Shown: piece after piece, positions 43,879 to 53,043 of the stretch
Layout: every line of letters begins with the position of its first letter
Numbering within the stretch: position 1 is the first letter of the stretch
Origin: Comamonas sp. BIGb0152
GTDB lineage: Bacteria > Pseudomonadota > Gammaproteobacteria > Burkholderiales > Burkholderiaceae_C
NCBI RefSeq assembly: GCF_024809975.1
Contig: NZ_JANUDY010000002.1
Span: 62,001 to 126,000 of the forward strand
Length of the DNA stretch: 64,000 bases
Direction: 5' to 3'
The notes under the pieces: model-generated
Database searches by the model: none
The model's input: only the letters and a program-made list of their open reading frames with translations
Told to the model about the DNA's origin: nothing
Position numbers and translations under genes: made by a program

Positions 43879-44207
43879 TGGCCATCGCCAGTCTGCTATG
43901 GGCGTTTGCAGGTTTTGCGGCACTGGCTGCGGCGATGGACCGCCATGAAGACCAGCTGGGCACCGCCACCCTGGCCGCCACGCAGCGCCATCTGTGGCAG
44001 GTGGCCGGCACGGGTTTGCTGCTGGTGTCGCTGGTGTTTTGCTTGCAGCGCTGGCACACCTCGGTGGGGATAGCCGCATGGCTGGGTCTGCTGACCTTGG
44101 CGGCATTGGCCTGGGGCCTGGTGTTGACCTATATACCCCAACGCGCGCGCAAGCTGGCGCTGGGGGCTGCAGGGCTGGGCCTGCTGGCGGGAGCCTTGAC
44201 GTACTGA
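43875..44207 (+). CDS. DUF3325-type small membrane protein
   Basis: A 110-residue protein starting with MMAIASLLWAFAGFAALAAA, three to four hydrophobic segments and a MDRHEDQL turn. The start overlaps the PepSY stop. DUF3325 genes are regular companions of PepSY genes in iron-regulated operons. Function unknown. A perfect 13-bp stem-loop closes the operon just after the stop. Confidence 0.72.
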   Translation: MMAIASLLWAFAGFAALAAAMDRHEDQLGTATLAATQRHLWQVAGTGLLLVSLVFCLQRWHTSVGIAAWLGLLTLAALAWGLVLTYIPQRARKLALGAAGLGLLAGALTY

Positions 44208-44215
44208 ATGCCAAA

Positions 44216-44245
44216 CGCCGCCCCAGGCAATAGCCTGGGGCGGCG
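44216..44245. terminator. Strong convergent stem-loop
   Basis: CGCCGCCCCAGGC (44216-44228) and GCCTGGGGCGGCG (44233-44245) pair perfectly over 13 bp around AATA. It lies between two converging genes, 8 bp after DUF3325 and 21 bp from the glycine-zipper stop, and could stop transcription in both directions. No T-run follows. Confidence 0.75.
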
Positions 44246-44266
44246 CGCGTTCAGACGCTAAACGTT

Positions 44267-44761
44267 TCAGCCTTGATTGCTCTGCTTGTACGCGCGATTG
44301 GCACGCTCCCAGGCGGCCTTCACAGCGGGCTCGGCCTGCGGCCAGCCCAGGCGGCTTTGCGCACGGTCTGCCTGCCAGCGGCTTTCCCAGTCGCTGCGCG
44401 CAGCTTCCCAGTCCAGATGGCCATCGCGCACCGACTGGTAGCCGGCGCGGTAGGCCGGCGCATAGTCGTCATAGGTATAGCCTTGGGCGAAGTAGGGCTC
44501 ACGCTGGTAGGTATCCGCCCAGTAGGCGTCTTCGGCCGTGGGGTTGACGGCCTCAGCAGCGCCCTTGCCAGCCAAACCACCGATCACCGCGCCAACGACA
44601 CCGCCAACGGCGGTACCAATAGGCCCGGCCACCGAGCCTGCGGCTGCGCCGGTGAGGGCACCGCCGGCTGCGCCAATGCCCGTGCCGATAGGGTGGGCAC
44701 CGGGTTCATCGGTGATCGGATCGGGGTTGAGTTTGCCGTGGGGGTCTTGGGGATGGGTCAT
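44267..44761 (-). CDS. Glycine-zipper protein of unknown function
   Basis: A 164-residue protein. Residues about 26-65 are a Gly/Ala repeat (GIGAAGGALTGAAAGSVAGP, IGTAVGGVVGAVIGGLAGKG) typical of glycine-zipper membrane or envelope-stress proteins. The C-terminal half is Tyr/Trp-rich (YAPAYRAGYQSVRDGHLDWE, then AARSDWESRW). A GGAG site precedes ATG 44761. No signal peptide is visible. Probable stress-related protein, function unknown. Confidence 0.78.
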   Translation of the reverse strand: MTHPQDPHGKLNPDPITDEPGAHPIGTGIGAAGGALTGAAAGSVAGPIGTAVGGVVGAVIGGLAGKGAAEAVNPTAEDAYWADTYQREPYFAQGYTYDDYAPAYRAGYQSVRDGHLDWEAARSDWESRWQADRAQSRLGWPQAEPAVKAAWERANRAYKQSNQG

Positions 44762-45115
44762 GTGCTACTCCTTGGTTGTGGCTTGGGGATGGCGGTCTCC
44801 AGGGGGCCCGTTTGTGCGGTCTGTTGGGGATCCGTCCTCGCCACTCCATGGTGCTGCGCGGCCCCGGCGGCGGCCGTAGGACAAGCGCAGCAGCGCCAGT
44901 CCGACAGGCCTGCGCCGCCTTGTCAACCCAGGCGGGCGCTGGGTTGCCGGGGACCACAAGCGTGCAGGGCATTTGCCTGACAGACGGCGTTGGCATGCGG
45001 GTGCACACTGGTGTAAGCGCAGCCTTAGCCCCCTAGATGCGGGCTGGCGGCTCTCTGTATGGAAGGGGCCGCCAGCCAGGAATATTCCTCGACGACGTCC
45101 CAAAGGCCCCACGCC
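44762..45115. other. Intergenic region, divergent promoters, no gene seen
   Basis: About 350 bases between the glycine-zipper and transglutaminase genes. Frames here are GC-driven shadows. I see no clear sigma-70 boxes. Confidence 0.45.
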
Positions 45116-45979
45116 ATGATTCGACTGCAGTTCTCTTTGGAGCTTGCCTATACGGTGCTGACGCCGAGCGCCGATTTTTTCTTTAACTTCCATCCTGCCT
45201 ACACACCCCACCAGACCGTGATGCTGGAGAACCTGAATGTGAGCCAGGCCGCTGCCACCTGGACGATGCAGCAGGACGCCAGCGGCCAGCGCAGCTTGCG
45301 GCTGCAGGCGCAGGCCGGTCCGCTCAAGCTCAACTACCAAGCGACGGTGGAGATCGCGCACTACCGCGATGATCCCTCGCAGATTCCGGAGGTGCCTGTC
45401 TACCAGTTGCCGCTGGAGGCCTTGCACTACATCTACCCCAGCCGCTACTGCCAGTCGGACCGGCTGGCCGCCTACGCCTATGCGCTGTTTGGGGACCTGC
45501 CCCAGGGCTATGCGCGCGCGCAGGCAGTGTGTGACTGGGTGCAGCAGCATGTGAAGTTCCGCTCCAACAGCAGCAGTGGCACCACTTCCGCCGTCGATAC
45601 CTTGGTGGAATGCGTGGGCGTCTGCCGCGATTTTGCCCACCTGATGATTGCCATGTGCCGCGCCATCAACTTGCCGGCGCGGTTTGTGACTGGCACCGAC
45701 TACGGCGCCGACCCCGCCTTAGGGCCGCCGGATTTTCATGCCTATGTGGAGGTGTATCTGGGCGGTCGCTGGTACTTGTTTGACCCCTCCGGCACGGCCA
45801 TCCCCATGGGCATGATGCGACTGGCGACCGGACGGGACGCCGCAGACGCAGCATTTGCCACCATTTTTGGCGGGGTGTACAGCGAGCCCCCGCGCATTGA
45901 GGTGGTGGCCGAGCAGAACGGTTTGCAGTGGCAGCTGCCGGTGCATACCGCACAAGGCTTGTCGACGGCGCTGGTCTGA
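45116..45979 (+). CDS. Transglutaminase-like (protease-fold) family protein
   Basis: A 287-residue protein from ATG 45116. The N-terminal beta domain includes LELAYTVLTPSADFFF. The catalytic core shows VGVCRDFAHLMIAMCRA with Cys170, PDFHAYVEVYLGGRWYLFD with His208 and Asp223: the Cys-His-Asp triad of the transglutaminase/NlpC-like superfamily. No signal peptide, so probably cytoplasmic. Bacterial members act as peptidases; the substrate is unknown. Confidence 0.87.
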   Translation: MIRLQFSLELAYTVLTPSADFFFNFHPAYTPHQTVMLENLNVSQAAATWTMQQDASGQRSLRLQAQAGPLKLNYQATVEIAHYRDDPSQIPEVPVYQLPLEALHYIYPSRYCQSDRLAAYAYALFGDLPQGYARAQAVCDWVQQHVKFRSNSSSGTTSAVDTLVECVGVCRDFAHLMIAMCRAINLPARFVTGTDYGADPALGPPDFHAYVEVYLGGRWYLFDPSGTAIPMGMMRLATGRDAADAAFATIFGGVYSEPPRIEVVAEQNGLQWQLPVHTAQGLSTALV

Positions 45980-46029
45980 GCGCTGGCGGCTGCGCATGGT
46001 GCCGCCCTGTGGGGTGCAGCCTGGCGCCC

Positions 46030-46056
46030 AAAAAAATACCGCCCCCAAGGGGGCGG
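46030..46056 (-). terminator. Intrinsic terminator (minus strand)
   Basis: CCGCCCCC and GGGGGCGG pair over 8 bp around AA (46039-46056). On the minus strand the stem is followed by TATTTTTTTGG. It may end a minus-strand transcript arising in this interval or the plus-strand transglutaminase mRNA. Confidence 0.65.
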
Positions 46057-46219
46057 CAGTGGATACAAGAAGAAGGCCGATCCTGAAATTCAGGGCGTTC
46101 ATGCAAATTAAGAGAGGGAGGGAGGGTACGCACAAACTCGGCAAAACTGTTGCTTAAATTCTAGGCCGGGCTCGGGCGGGATGTTGTCAGTCCTCACAGC
46201 GCAATCGTCAGCAATTGAC

Positions 46220-46294
46220 AAAAAAAGAGCCCGCATCGCTGCGGGCTCCAAGGTCGTGTTCCTTTTCTTCTACTTCTACCTCCCTCCAGAGGAA
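46220..46294 (-). ncRNA. Candidate small RNA ending in an intrinsic terminator
   Basis: On the minus strand a sigma-70-like promoter (TTGCCT, 16-bp spacer, TATCAT at 46305-46300) is followed by about 45 bases with the purine run GGAGGGAGG and then the terminator: GAGCCCGCA/TGCGGGCTC, 9 bp, loop GCGA on this strand, followed by seven T. The resulting RNA would be about 75 nt. The stem may instead terminate read-through from the Bug gene. No reading frame of note is present. Confidence 0.4.
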
Positions 46295-46737
46295 TCCGTA
46301 TGATATGTCAAAGCTATGAAAAGGCAATGGTCATAAATTCAACAAATGTCAGCATGTTGCAAGCTTGAAAGTGCGCAAGCACCCTGGCCCCTATGAGAGG
46401 CTGTTTCTTCCAAGCGATAGATTGTTTGTCTGCGCAAGATTGCGGGGCGTCTTTCCCCGGGGACTTGCAGAGGACCGCGCAGGCACTCTGCAGGCAAGGC
46501 CGGTAAATGCGCTGTTAAACCGTTACGGGATGCTGCCAAATGCCTCGCTTACAGGGGGCAATCAAACGTTGCCAATGCAACATTATGCGGGGGTTTGGGC
46601 CCTGCGTAAGGCTGAGCACGGGCCATGGGTTGGCAAAAACTGGGCCGACAAACCGAACAGCCGGCGTGCTGCAGCAGCGCCGGCTGTGTTGCGGCAGGCC
46701 GCCCGCTTTTAGCCGCCTGCCATGGTTTGCCTTGTGG

Positions 46738-47745
46738 TCAGGCCAGCGGTTTGCGGCCCACGGTGCGAATGAGCTCACCCACCCGCTGCAGGTACTGGTC
46801 AAAGGTCTGGTTGGCGGCGGCCTGGCTGTCGGTGGGCTGGGCTACGGTGCGGCCTTCGGCCTCCAAGCGGGCACGTATCTCGGGGTTGAGCAGGGCGGCG
46901 CCAATGGCATTGCGCAAGATAGTGACGCGATCAGCCGGGCAGCCTTGTTTGACAAAGTAGCCGCCGCTGATGGTGTAGGCGAAGTCGGGCACCAGCTTGC
47001 TTTGCGTGATCAGCGGAATATGGGCCAAGGGAGTGGGCAGCTCTTTGGAGAAGCTGGTCAGCACCTTGAGCCGGCCCTGGGCCTGCATGGCATCAAAGCT
47101 GGTCTGGTAGGCCAGGATGGCCAGATCCACCTCGCCGCCTGCTACGCCTTGCAGCGCCGGTGCGCCGCCTTTGTAGGGCACATGCAGCAGGGGGGCGCCA
47201 ACACGGGTCGCCAGCGCATCGCCCATCAGGTGGTAGATCGAGTCAATGCCCACGGTGGCATAGGTCAGCGGCTTGGCGCCGCTTTGCTTGGCCAGTGCGA
47301 TCAGTTTGTCCAGCGAGTCCACCTGCAGCCCGTTGCGCGCCAGCAGCACGATATGGGCCTCGCTGATCGGGGCGACCAGGCTGAAATCCTTGGGTGTGTA
47401 GCGGGCCGAGGGGTTGAGCATGGGGGCCAGAAAGACCTCGTTGATGGAGCCATGGAAGAAGGTGTAGCCATCGGCCTGCGCGCTCAAGACCTTGTTGGCG
47501 CCGATCAGGCCGGTGCCGCCGCCATAGTTCTCGACGACGACCTGCTGCTTGACGCTCTTGCCGATGGACTCGCCAAAGATGCGGGCAGCGGTATCACTGG
47601 CGCCGCCTGCCGGGTAGGGCACGACCAGGGACAGCGGCTTGGTCGGGTAGGCATCGGCTGCCCAGGCCTGCTGCGTGGCCAGCCAGGGGGCGCCCGCCAG
47701 CAGGCTGGCGTATTGAAGAAATTGGCGGCGATGGGTTGCGGTCAT
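46738..47745 (-). CDS. Bug-family (TctC) periplasmic solute receptor
   Basis: A 335-residue exported protein. The signal peptide begins TATHRRQFLQYASLLAGAPW (Tat-like RRQFL) and ends near AWA. Bug blocks: YPTKPLSLVVPYPAGGASD, FHGSINEVFLAPMLNPSARY, LTYATVGIDSIYHLMGDALA, HVPYKGGAPALQGVAGGEVD. It is transcribed in the same direction as the M20 amidohydrolase gene, 20 bp downstream of it, so it probably binds an N-acyl amino acid or related carboxylate. TctAB are not encoded here. Confidence 0.9.
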   Translation of the reverse strand: MTATHRRQFLQYASLLAGAPWLATQQAWAADAYPTKPLSLVVPYPAGGASDTAARIFGESIGKSVKQQVVVENYGGGTGLIGANKVLSAQADGYTFFHGSINEVFLAPMLNPSARYTPKDFSLVAPISEAHIVLLARNGLQVDSLDKLIALAKQSGAKPLTYATVGIDSIYHLMGDALATRVGAPLLHVPYKGGAPALQGVAGGEVDLAILAYQTSFDAMQAQGRLKVLTSFSKELPTPLAHIPLITQSKLVPDFAYTISGGYFVKQGCPADRVTILRNAIGAALLNPEIRARLEAEGRTVAQPTDSQAAANQTFDQYLQRVGELIRTVGRKPLA

Positions 47746-47765
47746 GGTGCTCTCGCTAGGTGGGT

Positions 47766-48947
47766 TTATTGCAGATAGCTTTGTGCCAGGCTGGCCCAGA
47801 AGGCCGCCCCGATGGGCAGGGCTTTGTCATTGAAGTCATACAGCGGGTTGTGCACCATGCAGCCGCCGTCTTGCCCCAGGCCATTGCCTAGCCGCACATA
47901 GGAGCCGGGGCGGTGTTCGAGCATGTAGGCAAAGTCTTCGCTGCCCATCACCGGGCCCCGGGTGACCACGTTGTCAGCACCCAGCAGCTGCGTGGCCACT
48001 TCGCGGGCGCGCTCGGTTTGGGCGGCATGGTTGACGAGGACCGGGTACTTGCGCTCGTACAGCACATCGGCCTGCAGCTGGTAGCTCTGGGCCTGGGCAC
48101 TGACAAAGTCGCGCAGCCGGGTTTCGATCTGGCGGCGCACCTCGGGGTTGAGCGCACGGATGCCGATCTTGATCGTGGCGCTTTCGGGCACGATGTTGTA
48201 GGTGGCGCCGGCCTGGATGGAGCCGACGGTGATGACGGCCGATTTGAGGGCATCGACCTCGCGGCTGACCAGCGACTGCAGGCCCAGCACGATGCTGGCC
48301 GCTGCCTGCATCACATCGATGCCGTGGTGGGGCATGGCGCCGTGTGCTGAGCGCCCGGTCAAGGTGACGGTGGCGCGGTCGAACGAGGCCATCGCAGGGC
48401 CGGCAATCACGCCGATCTGGCCCACGGGCAGGCCTGGCGTGTTGTGCAGCGCGTAGATTTCGTCGCAGGGGAACTGCTCGAATAGGCCGTCATCGACCAT
48501 GCGCAGCGCACCGCCTTCGTTCTCTTCGGCCGGCTGAAAAATCAGGTTCAAGGTGCCGCTGTAATCGACGGACTCGGCCAGGTAACGGGCCGCGCACAGC
48601 AAGATGGCTGTGTGGCCATCGTGGCCGCAGGCATGCATCTTGCCGCTCAAGGTGCTGGCATAGGGCAGGCCGGTTTTCTCCTGGATGGGCAGGGCATCCA
48701 TGTCCGCACGAATGCCCAGGCTGCGGCTGCCCTGGCCTTTTTTGAGGCGACCTACCACACCGGTACTGCCCAGGCCCCGGTGCACTTCATAGCCCCAGGC
48801 TTGCAGGCGCTCGGCCACCAGGTCGCTGGTGCGAAGCTCTTCAAACGCCAGCTCCGGGAAGGCATGGATCTGGTGGCGAATGCCGACAAACTCAGGCGCA
48901 AGGGCCTGTACGGCAGATAGCAAGGAGGGGTGGATAGCTGCGTTCAT
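47766..48947 (-). CDS. M20-family amidohydrolase (hippurate hydrolase-like)
   Basis: A 393-residue metallohydrolase. Metal-site motifs: GIRADMDALPIQEKTGLPYA, HACGHDGHTAILLCAARYL and LIFQPAEENEGGALRMVDDG; the dimerisation domain includes LTGRSAHGAMPHHGIDVMQA, and the last His block is MGSEDFAYMLEHRPGSYVRL. Family knowledge: hydrolysis of N-acyl amino acids such as hippurate. It is first in an operon with the Bug receptor and divergent from a LysR regulator, a typical uptake-plus-hydrolysis module. Confidence 0.9.
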   Translation of the reverse strand: MNAAIHPSLLSAVQALAPEFVGIRHQIHAFPELAFEELRTSDLVAERLQAWGYEVHRGLGSTGVVGRLKKGQGSRSLGIRADMDALPIQEKTGLPYASTLSGKMHACGHDGHTAILLCAARYLAESVDYSGTLNLIFQPAEENEGGALRMVDDGLFEQFPCDEIYALHNTPGLPVGQIGVIAGPAMASFDRATVTLTGRSAHGAMPHHGIDVMQAAASIVLGLQSLVSREVDALKSAVITVGSIQAGATYNIVPESATIKIGIRALNPEVRRQIETRLRDFVSAQAQSYQLQADVLYERKYPVLVNHAAQTERAREVATQLLGADNVVTRGPVMGSEDFAYMLEHRPGSYVRLGNGLGQDGGCMVHNPLYDFNDKALPIGAAFWASLAQSYLQ

Positions 48948-49060
48948 GGTGGGGCCGTCATAAAAAAGTCAAACCATTATCGAAAGCGCGATCCGTCGCG
49001 TCCATGACAACGGACGCAATCAAACGTTGCAAGAATCGCAACAATTGCCGGAGGCGAACG

Positions 49061-49984
49061 ATGTTGAACCTGGGAATGGACGATGTGCTGGACCGCAAGC
49101 GGGCCCTGTGCCTGCTGCAGATCATGGAAACCGGCTCGGTGCGCGGCGCAGCCGATGTACTGGCGGTGGACCCGTCGATGGTCAGCCGCACGGTGGCGCG
49201 GCTGGAGCAGGACACGGGCCTGGTACTGCTGGAGCGGCGCGGCAGGGGCGTGGTAGTGACCGATGCCGGCCGCATGCTGGCGCTGTTTGCCCGCCGCCAG
49301 CAGGACCTGCACGACACCTTTGTCGCCGAGGTCAACAGCCTCAAGAACGGCCAATCTGGCCACTTGGACTTGGTGCTGGGCGAGGGCACCCTGGACATGG
49401 TGATGGGCCCGGTGCTACAGGATTTTGTGAAAGCCCATGGTGATGTGCGCTACCACATCCGGGTGGCCGGCACCGAAGAGGCCGTGCAGTGCATTTTGGA
49501 AGACCGGGCGCATATCGGCCTGGTCTTCCAGCCCCCGATGGATGCGCGCCTGCGCTCCCACCATGCCAGGCTGGCCCCCGTGCGTGTGCATGTGCACAAG
49601 GGCCACCCATTGGCCAGCCACAGCGGCCCCTTGAGCCTGGCCGACCTGGCGCCATACCCCGGCGCGGCGCTGGAGGAATCCTTTGGCGTGCGCAAACACA
49701 TCCAGGCCGCTGAGCTGGAGGAGAACATCCGCCTGCAACCCATGCTGACCACCAACTCCTTCAAGGTGCTGTGGGACTTTGCGGTCATGGGCCTGGGTTA
49801 CATCATGACGCCGCGCTCCATCCCGCTGCAGGGTGTGGCGCTGGATACCTTGGTGTCCCTGCCGCTGGCCAGTCCGGTGCTTAACCACAGCCAGCTGCAT
49901 GTGGTGACGCGAGCGGGCAGGCCGCTGTCGCCAGTCGCTTCGCAGTTGTTGCGCCAGATGGTGGCGGCGTTTTCGGCGGCTTGA
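49061..49984 (+). CDS. LysR-family transcriptional regulator
   Basis: A 307-residue regulator from ATG 49061 (GGAGG site at about 49050); an in-frame ATG at 49004 is less likely. The winged helix-turn-helix spans about residues 12-70 (GSVRGAADVLAVDPSMVSRT, then VARLEQDTGLVLLERRG). The effector domain follows. It is divergent from the M20 amidohydrolase-Bug operon across a 113-bp gap and is its likely regulator. Confidence 0.9.
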   Translation: MLNLGMDDVLDRKRALCLLQIMETGSVRGAADVLAVDPSMVSRTVARLEQDTGLVLLERRGRGVVVTDAGRMLALFARRQQDLHDTFVAEVNSLKNGQSGHLDLVLGEGTLDMVMGPVLQDFVKAHGDVRYHIRVAGTEEAVQCILEDRAHIGLVFQPPMDARLRSHHARLAPVRVHVHKGHPLASHSGPLSLADLAPYPGAALEESFGVRKHIQAAELEENIRLQPMLTTNSFKVLWDFAVMGLGYIMTPRSIPLQGVALDTLVSLPLASPVLNHSQLHVVTRAGRPLSPVASQLLRQMVAAFSAA

Positions 49985-50025
49985 TGTCTCCCCGAAGGGA
50001 GCGGCTACCAACCGTCATACACGAT

Positions 50026-50652
50026 TTAACCTGGCCGCCGTGCCAGCAGCGCCCAGACCCCGGCGGCCGACAGCAGGCCACCCCCTGCCATGTTGAACCA
50101 GCGCAGCGACCTGGGTGAGGACAGCAGCTTTCTGGCAGACGATGCAAAGGCAGCATAGAGCGTGGCGTTGAGGGTGGCCATCACCACAAAGGTCAGGGCC
50201 AGAATCCAGAGCTGGCGCCCAAGCGGTGCCTCGGCGCTGATGAACTGCGGCAGAAACGCCACGAAGAACACAATGCCTTTGGGGTTGAGCGCCGTGACCA
50301 GGTAGGTATTGGCAAACAGCTTCCAGCGGGAGACCGGAACGGCAGTGGGCACCAAGGCAGACGCAGAGACGCCAGCGCGCAAGAGCTTGATGCCCAGGTA
50401 GAGCAGGTAGAGGCCGCCTGCCCATTTGACGACGGTGAACCACAAGGCCGATGCCGCCAAGAGTGCCCCCAGTCCCAACAGCGACACCACCAGCGCCGTC
50501 GAATCGCCCAGCGCCACTGCCGCGACAAGCGGTATATTGGCGCGGCGCCCCTGGGCCAGGGAATAGCTGATGACGGTGAGAATGGTCGGTCCAGGGATGA
50601 TGAGCAGCACCGCAGATGCTGCGACAAAGGAAAGCCAAAGTTCTATGGGCAT
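50026..50652 (-). CDS. LysE/RhtB-family exporter
   Basis: A 208-residue membrane protein with six hydrophobic segments. The family N-terminus appears as LLIIPGPTILTVISYSLAQG and the mid-segment as TALNPKGIVFFVAFLPQFIS. It probably exports an amino acid or derivative. It lies 45 bp beyond the stop of the downstream-oriented sensor kinase gene and may be its own unit. Substrate unknown. Confidence 0.88.
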   Translation of the reverse strand: MPIELWLSFVAASAVLLIIPGPTILTVISYSLAQGRRANIPLVAAVALGDSTALVVSLLGLGALLAASALWFTVVKWAGGLYLLYLGIKLLRAGVSASALVPTAVPVSRWKLFANTYLVTALNPKGIVFFVAFLPQFISAEAPLGRQLWILALTFVVMATLNATLYAAFASSARKLLSSPRSLRWFNMAGGGLLSAAGVWALLARRPG

Positions 50653-50696
50653 GGACGCTCCTGGTGGTTGAAGAAAATTGCCGGATCATTCCCGCG

Positions 50697-52178
50697 CTAG
50701 CGCGCAGCGCGTGCAAAGCGCACGCTGATGCGCAGGCCCGGGCCGAAGGGCGGGGTGGGGCGGTGATGGGCATCGGCCAGCGCCAAGCGGGCGCCTGTGG
50801 CGCGTGCCACTTCTTGCACAATCGCCAGGCCCAGGCCGGTGCCGGGTGTGTCATGGGCCAGGCGGTAAAAGCGCTCCAGCACCCGGTCGCGGCTTTGGGC
50901 GGGGATTCCGGGGCCATTGTCTGCAACAAACAAAAGCAGGCTGTCCGCACTGGCGTGCAAACCCAGGGTGACCTGGCCTTGGGCAGGGGTGTAGCGGATG
51001 GCGTTGTCCACCAGGTTGGCAACCAGCTCGGGCAGTAGGCGGCTGCTGGTGTACAGGCAATAGACATGGGGGTCGGGGTTGGCGGCTGCTAGCCCGGGCT
51101 CTGGGGCATGGGGCTCTTGGGTTTCCTCCCATCCCAGGTCGATGTGCTTGAGGTCTGCCGCCGGCGCCATGGCTTCCAGGCACTGCAGGCACAGGGCGCG
51201 CAGGTCCACCCACTGCGGGGTGTGGGCGGCATGCGCTGCGCTGCCGGCTTCGGCCTGGGCCAGGGTGAGCAGCTGGTTGGCCACATTCAGCAATTGCTGG
51301 TTGCTGCGCTGCAGCCGCTGCAAGACGGCCAGGCGCTGCGCGACGGAGAGGGCGGCCAGCTCGGCCTGCGTTTGGCCCAGGGCCTGCTCCAAGGTATGGG
51401 CCTGGATGGCCAGGGGCGTGCGCAGCTGGTGCGCCGCATCCGAGATGAACTGGCGCTGGCGCGCCACCTGGGCGCGGATGGTGCGGGCAAACTGGTTGAC
51501 GGTGTCGGCCAGCGGCCGCAGCTCCTGGTGCAGCTGGCGCGAGTCGAGATGAAAATCCACATCCTTTGCCGGCCGCTGCGCCAGCTGGCGTGCCATGCGC
51601 AGCAGCGGGCGCAGCTCCAAGGTCAATGCCGTGGCGCTTACCAGCACGGCCACGGCAAGGGCCCAGAGCAGGTATTCCAGCGTCGGCCACCACAAGGTCT
51701 GCACCATGTTGTCGCGGCTGTGGGTGGTTTTGCCGACCAGGATGGTGATCTCGCGGGCGCCCGCCACGTCGTACATGGCCCGGCGGGTGATGACGGCGCG
51801 TATCGGTTGGCCCTGCCACACCGCGTCATACCACTGGGCGTTGTCGCTGCCGCTCAGTTGCAGCTTTTGCGGTTGCGGAAAATCCTGCTGGCCCGCCAGC
51901 AGCTGGCCTTGGGCATCCATCACGCTCAGGTAGACATGGTCGCGCGCGGGCGACATGAACAGGCTGAGCGCCGAGGGCGGCACGCTGGCGCGCACATCGC
52001 CGTCCTCCCAGATCAGCCGGTCGGCCAGGATCTTGGCCGATGACAGCAGGTCGTGGTCTTGCACATAGTCGGCCGCGTCCTCGGCGTGCTCATGGGCAAA
52101 CCAGCCGCAGACTGCGACCAGCACGGCCAGCGGCAGCAGCAGCCACAAGGCCAGGCGGGCGCGCAGGCTGTGCAGCAT
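50697..52178 (-). CDS. Sensor histidine kinase, TctE-like
   Basis: A 493-residue kinase. TM1 is at about residues 10-27; the periplasmic domain (DYVQDHDLLSSAKILADRLI, a 2CSK_N-like start) extends to about 165; TM2 is at 168-186; HAMP, then DAAHQLRTPLAIQ with His250, NLVDNAIRYTPAQG and GTGLGLAIVQEV. These features match TctE, the sensor for tricarboxylate uptake. Its start abuts the stop of the response regulator. Confidence 0.88.
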   Translation of the reverse strand: MLHSLRARLALWLLLPLAVLVAVCGWFAHEHAEDAADYVQDHDLLSSAKILADRLIWEDGDVRASVPPSALSLFMSPARDHVYLSVMDAQGQLLAGQQDFPQPQKLQLSGSDNAQWYDAVWQGQPIRAVITRRAMYDVAGAREITILVGKTTHSRDNMVQTLWWPTLEYLLWALAVAVLVSATALTLELRPLLRMARQLAQRPAKDVDFHLDSRQLHQELRPLADTVNQFARTIRAQVARQRQFISDAAHQLRTPLAIQAHTLEQALGQTQAELAALSVAQRLAVLQRLQRSNQQLLNVANQLLTLAQAEAGSAAHAAHTPQWVDLRALCLQCLEAMAPAADLKHIDLGWEETQEPHAPEPGLAAANPDPHVYCLYTSSRLLPELVANLVDNAIRYTPAQGQVTLGLHASADSLLLFVADNGPGIPAQSRDRVLERFYRLAHDTPGTGLGLAIVQEVARATGARLALADAHHRPTPPFGPGLRISVRFARAAR

Positions 52179-52859
52179 TTATTCGGTACCCGCGAGCTTT
52201 TGCTTGAGCAGGTAGCCCACGCCGCGCAAGGTCATGATCGTGGTGTCGCTGGCCTGCAGCTTCTTGCGCAGGCGGTGCACATACAGGTCGACCGCATCGG
52301 CGCTGGCCTCTTCGTCCATGCCGTAGATCACATCCATCAGCCGTTGTTTGGACAGTGCGCTGCCGTTTTGCAGCATCAAGGCTTCGAGCATGCTGCGCTC
52401 GCGCGGGGGCAGGGCCAGTTCTTCGCCCGCCACGCTGAACAGGCGCGTGCGCAAGTCAAGCTGCAGATTGCCGCAGCGCACCTGGTTGTCGCGCCCAGGC
52501 ATCTGGCGCCGCGCAATGGCCTGCATGCGCGCGAGCAGCTCGCGCACTTCCACCGGTTTGACCAGGTAGTCATCGGCGCCAATCTCCAGGCACAGCACCT
52601 TTTGGTCGAGCGAGTCGCTGGCCGTCAGCACGATCACCGGCAGGCTGTCGCCCCGCTCGCGCAGGCGACGCAGCAAGGCCTTGCCGCTGAGCTGGGGCAG
52701 GTTCAGGTCCAGCAGCAGCAAGTCGTAGTGCGATTGGCTGAGCAGCTGGTCGGCCGCATCGCCACGGTCCACATGGTCCACCACAAAGGCATGCTGGCGC
52801 AGCAGCTCGGCCAGGGACTGGGCCAGTTCCAGGTTGTCTTCGACCAGAAGAATCTTCAT
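52179..52859 (-). CDS. Response regulator, TctD-like (OmpR family)
   Basis: A 226-residue regulator: receiver domain with LLVEDN and Asp51 in LLLLDLNLPQ, then a winged helix ending DLYVHRLRKKLQAS and TLRGVGYLLKQ. It is immediately upstream of the TctE-like kinase. Its promoter region is shared with the divergent SsuABC-type importer at 53044, which suggests that importer is a regulatory target rather than a TctABC system. Confidence 0.9.
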   Translation of the reverse strand: MKILLVEDNLELAQSLAELLRQHAFVVDHVDRGDAADQLLSQSHYDLLLLDLNLPQLSGKALLRRLRERGDSLPVIVLTASDSLDQKVLCLEIGADDYLVKPVEVRELLARMQAIARRQMPGRDNQVRCGNLQLDLRTRLFSVAGEELALPPRERSMLEALMLQNGSALSKQRLMDVIYGMDEEASADAVDLYVHRLRKKLQASDTTIMTLRGVGYLLKQKLAGTE

Positions 52860-53043
52860 CGGAGGAGGTGGGACGCCGGGCGCCCGTAAATAGATCAGGG
52901 ATAACCACTAAAAATGCTGCAGTGCAGCGAAAGCGCACTGAAAGGGTGCAGTTTCTAGACTCTGTTCCTATCCGGTGCATTATGCGGTCGCCCAGTGCGA
53001 CGCTACTGCAGGTGCCGGGACAACAACCTCAAGGAGACACCGC

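Larger units (their letters stand above)
45980..46737. other. Long intergenic region with terminators and candidate small RNA
   Basis: About 760 bases without a recognisable gene between the convergent transglutaminase and Bug receptor genes. It holds two minus-strand intrinsic terminators and a candidate minus-strand RNA (all listed), and purine runs GAGGGAGGGAGGG near 46111-46126. The purines 5' of the second terminator (GGAGGGAGG on the minus strand) are complementary to the pyrimidines on the minus strand of the first. Confidence 0.5.

Noticed and set aside
42040-44214. Minus-strand frame of 724 codons
   Set aside because: Antisense to the PepSY and DUF3325 genes; no recognisable domain.
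46540-47778. Plus-strand frame of 412 codons
   Set aside because: Antisense to the Bug receptor, which has clear signal peptide and family blocks.
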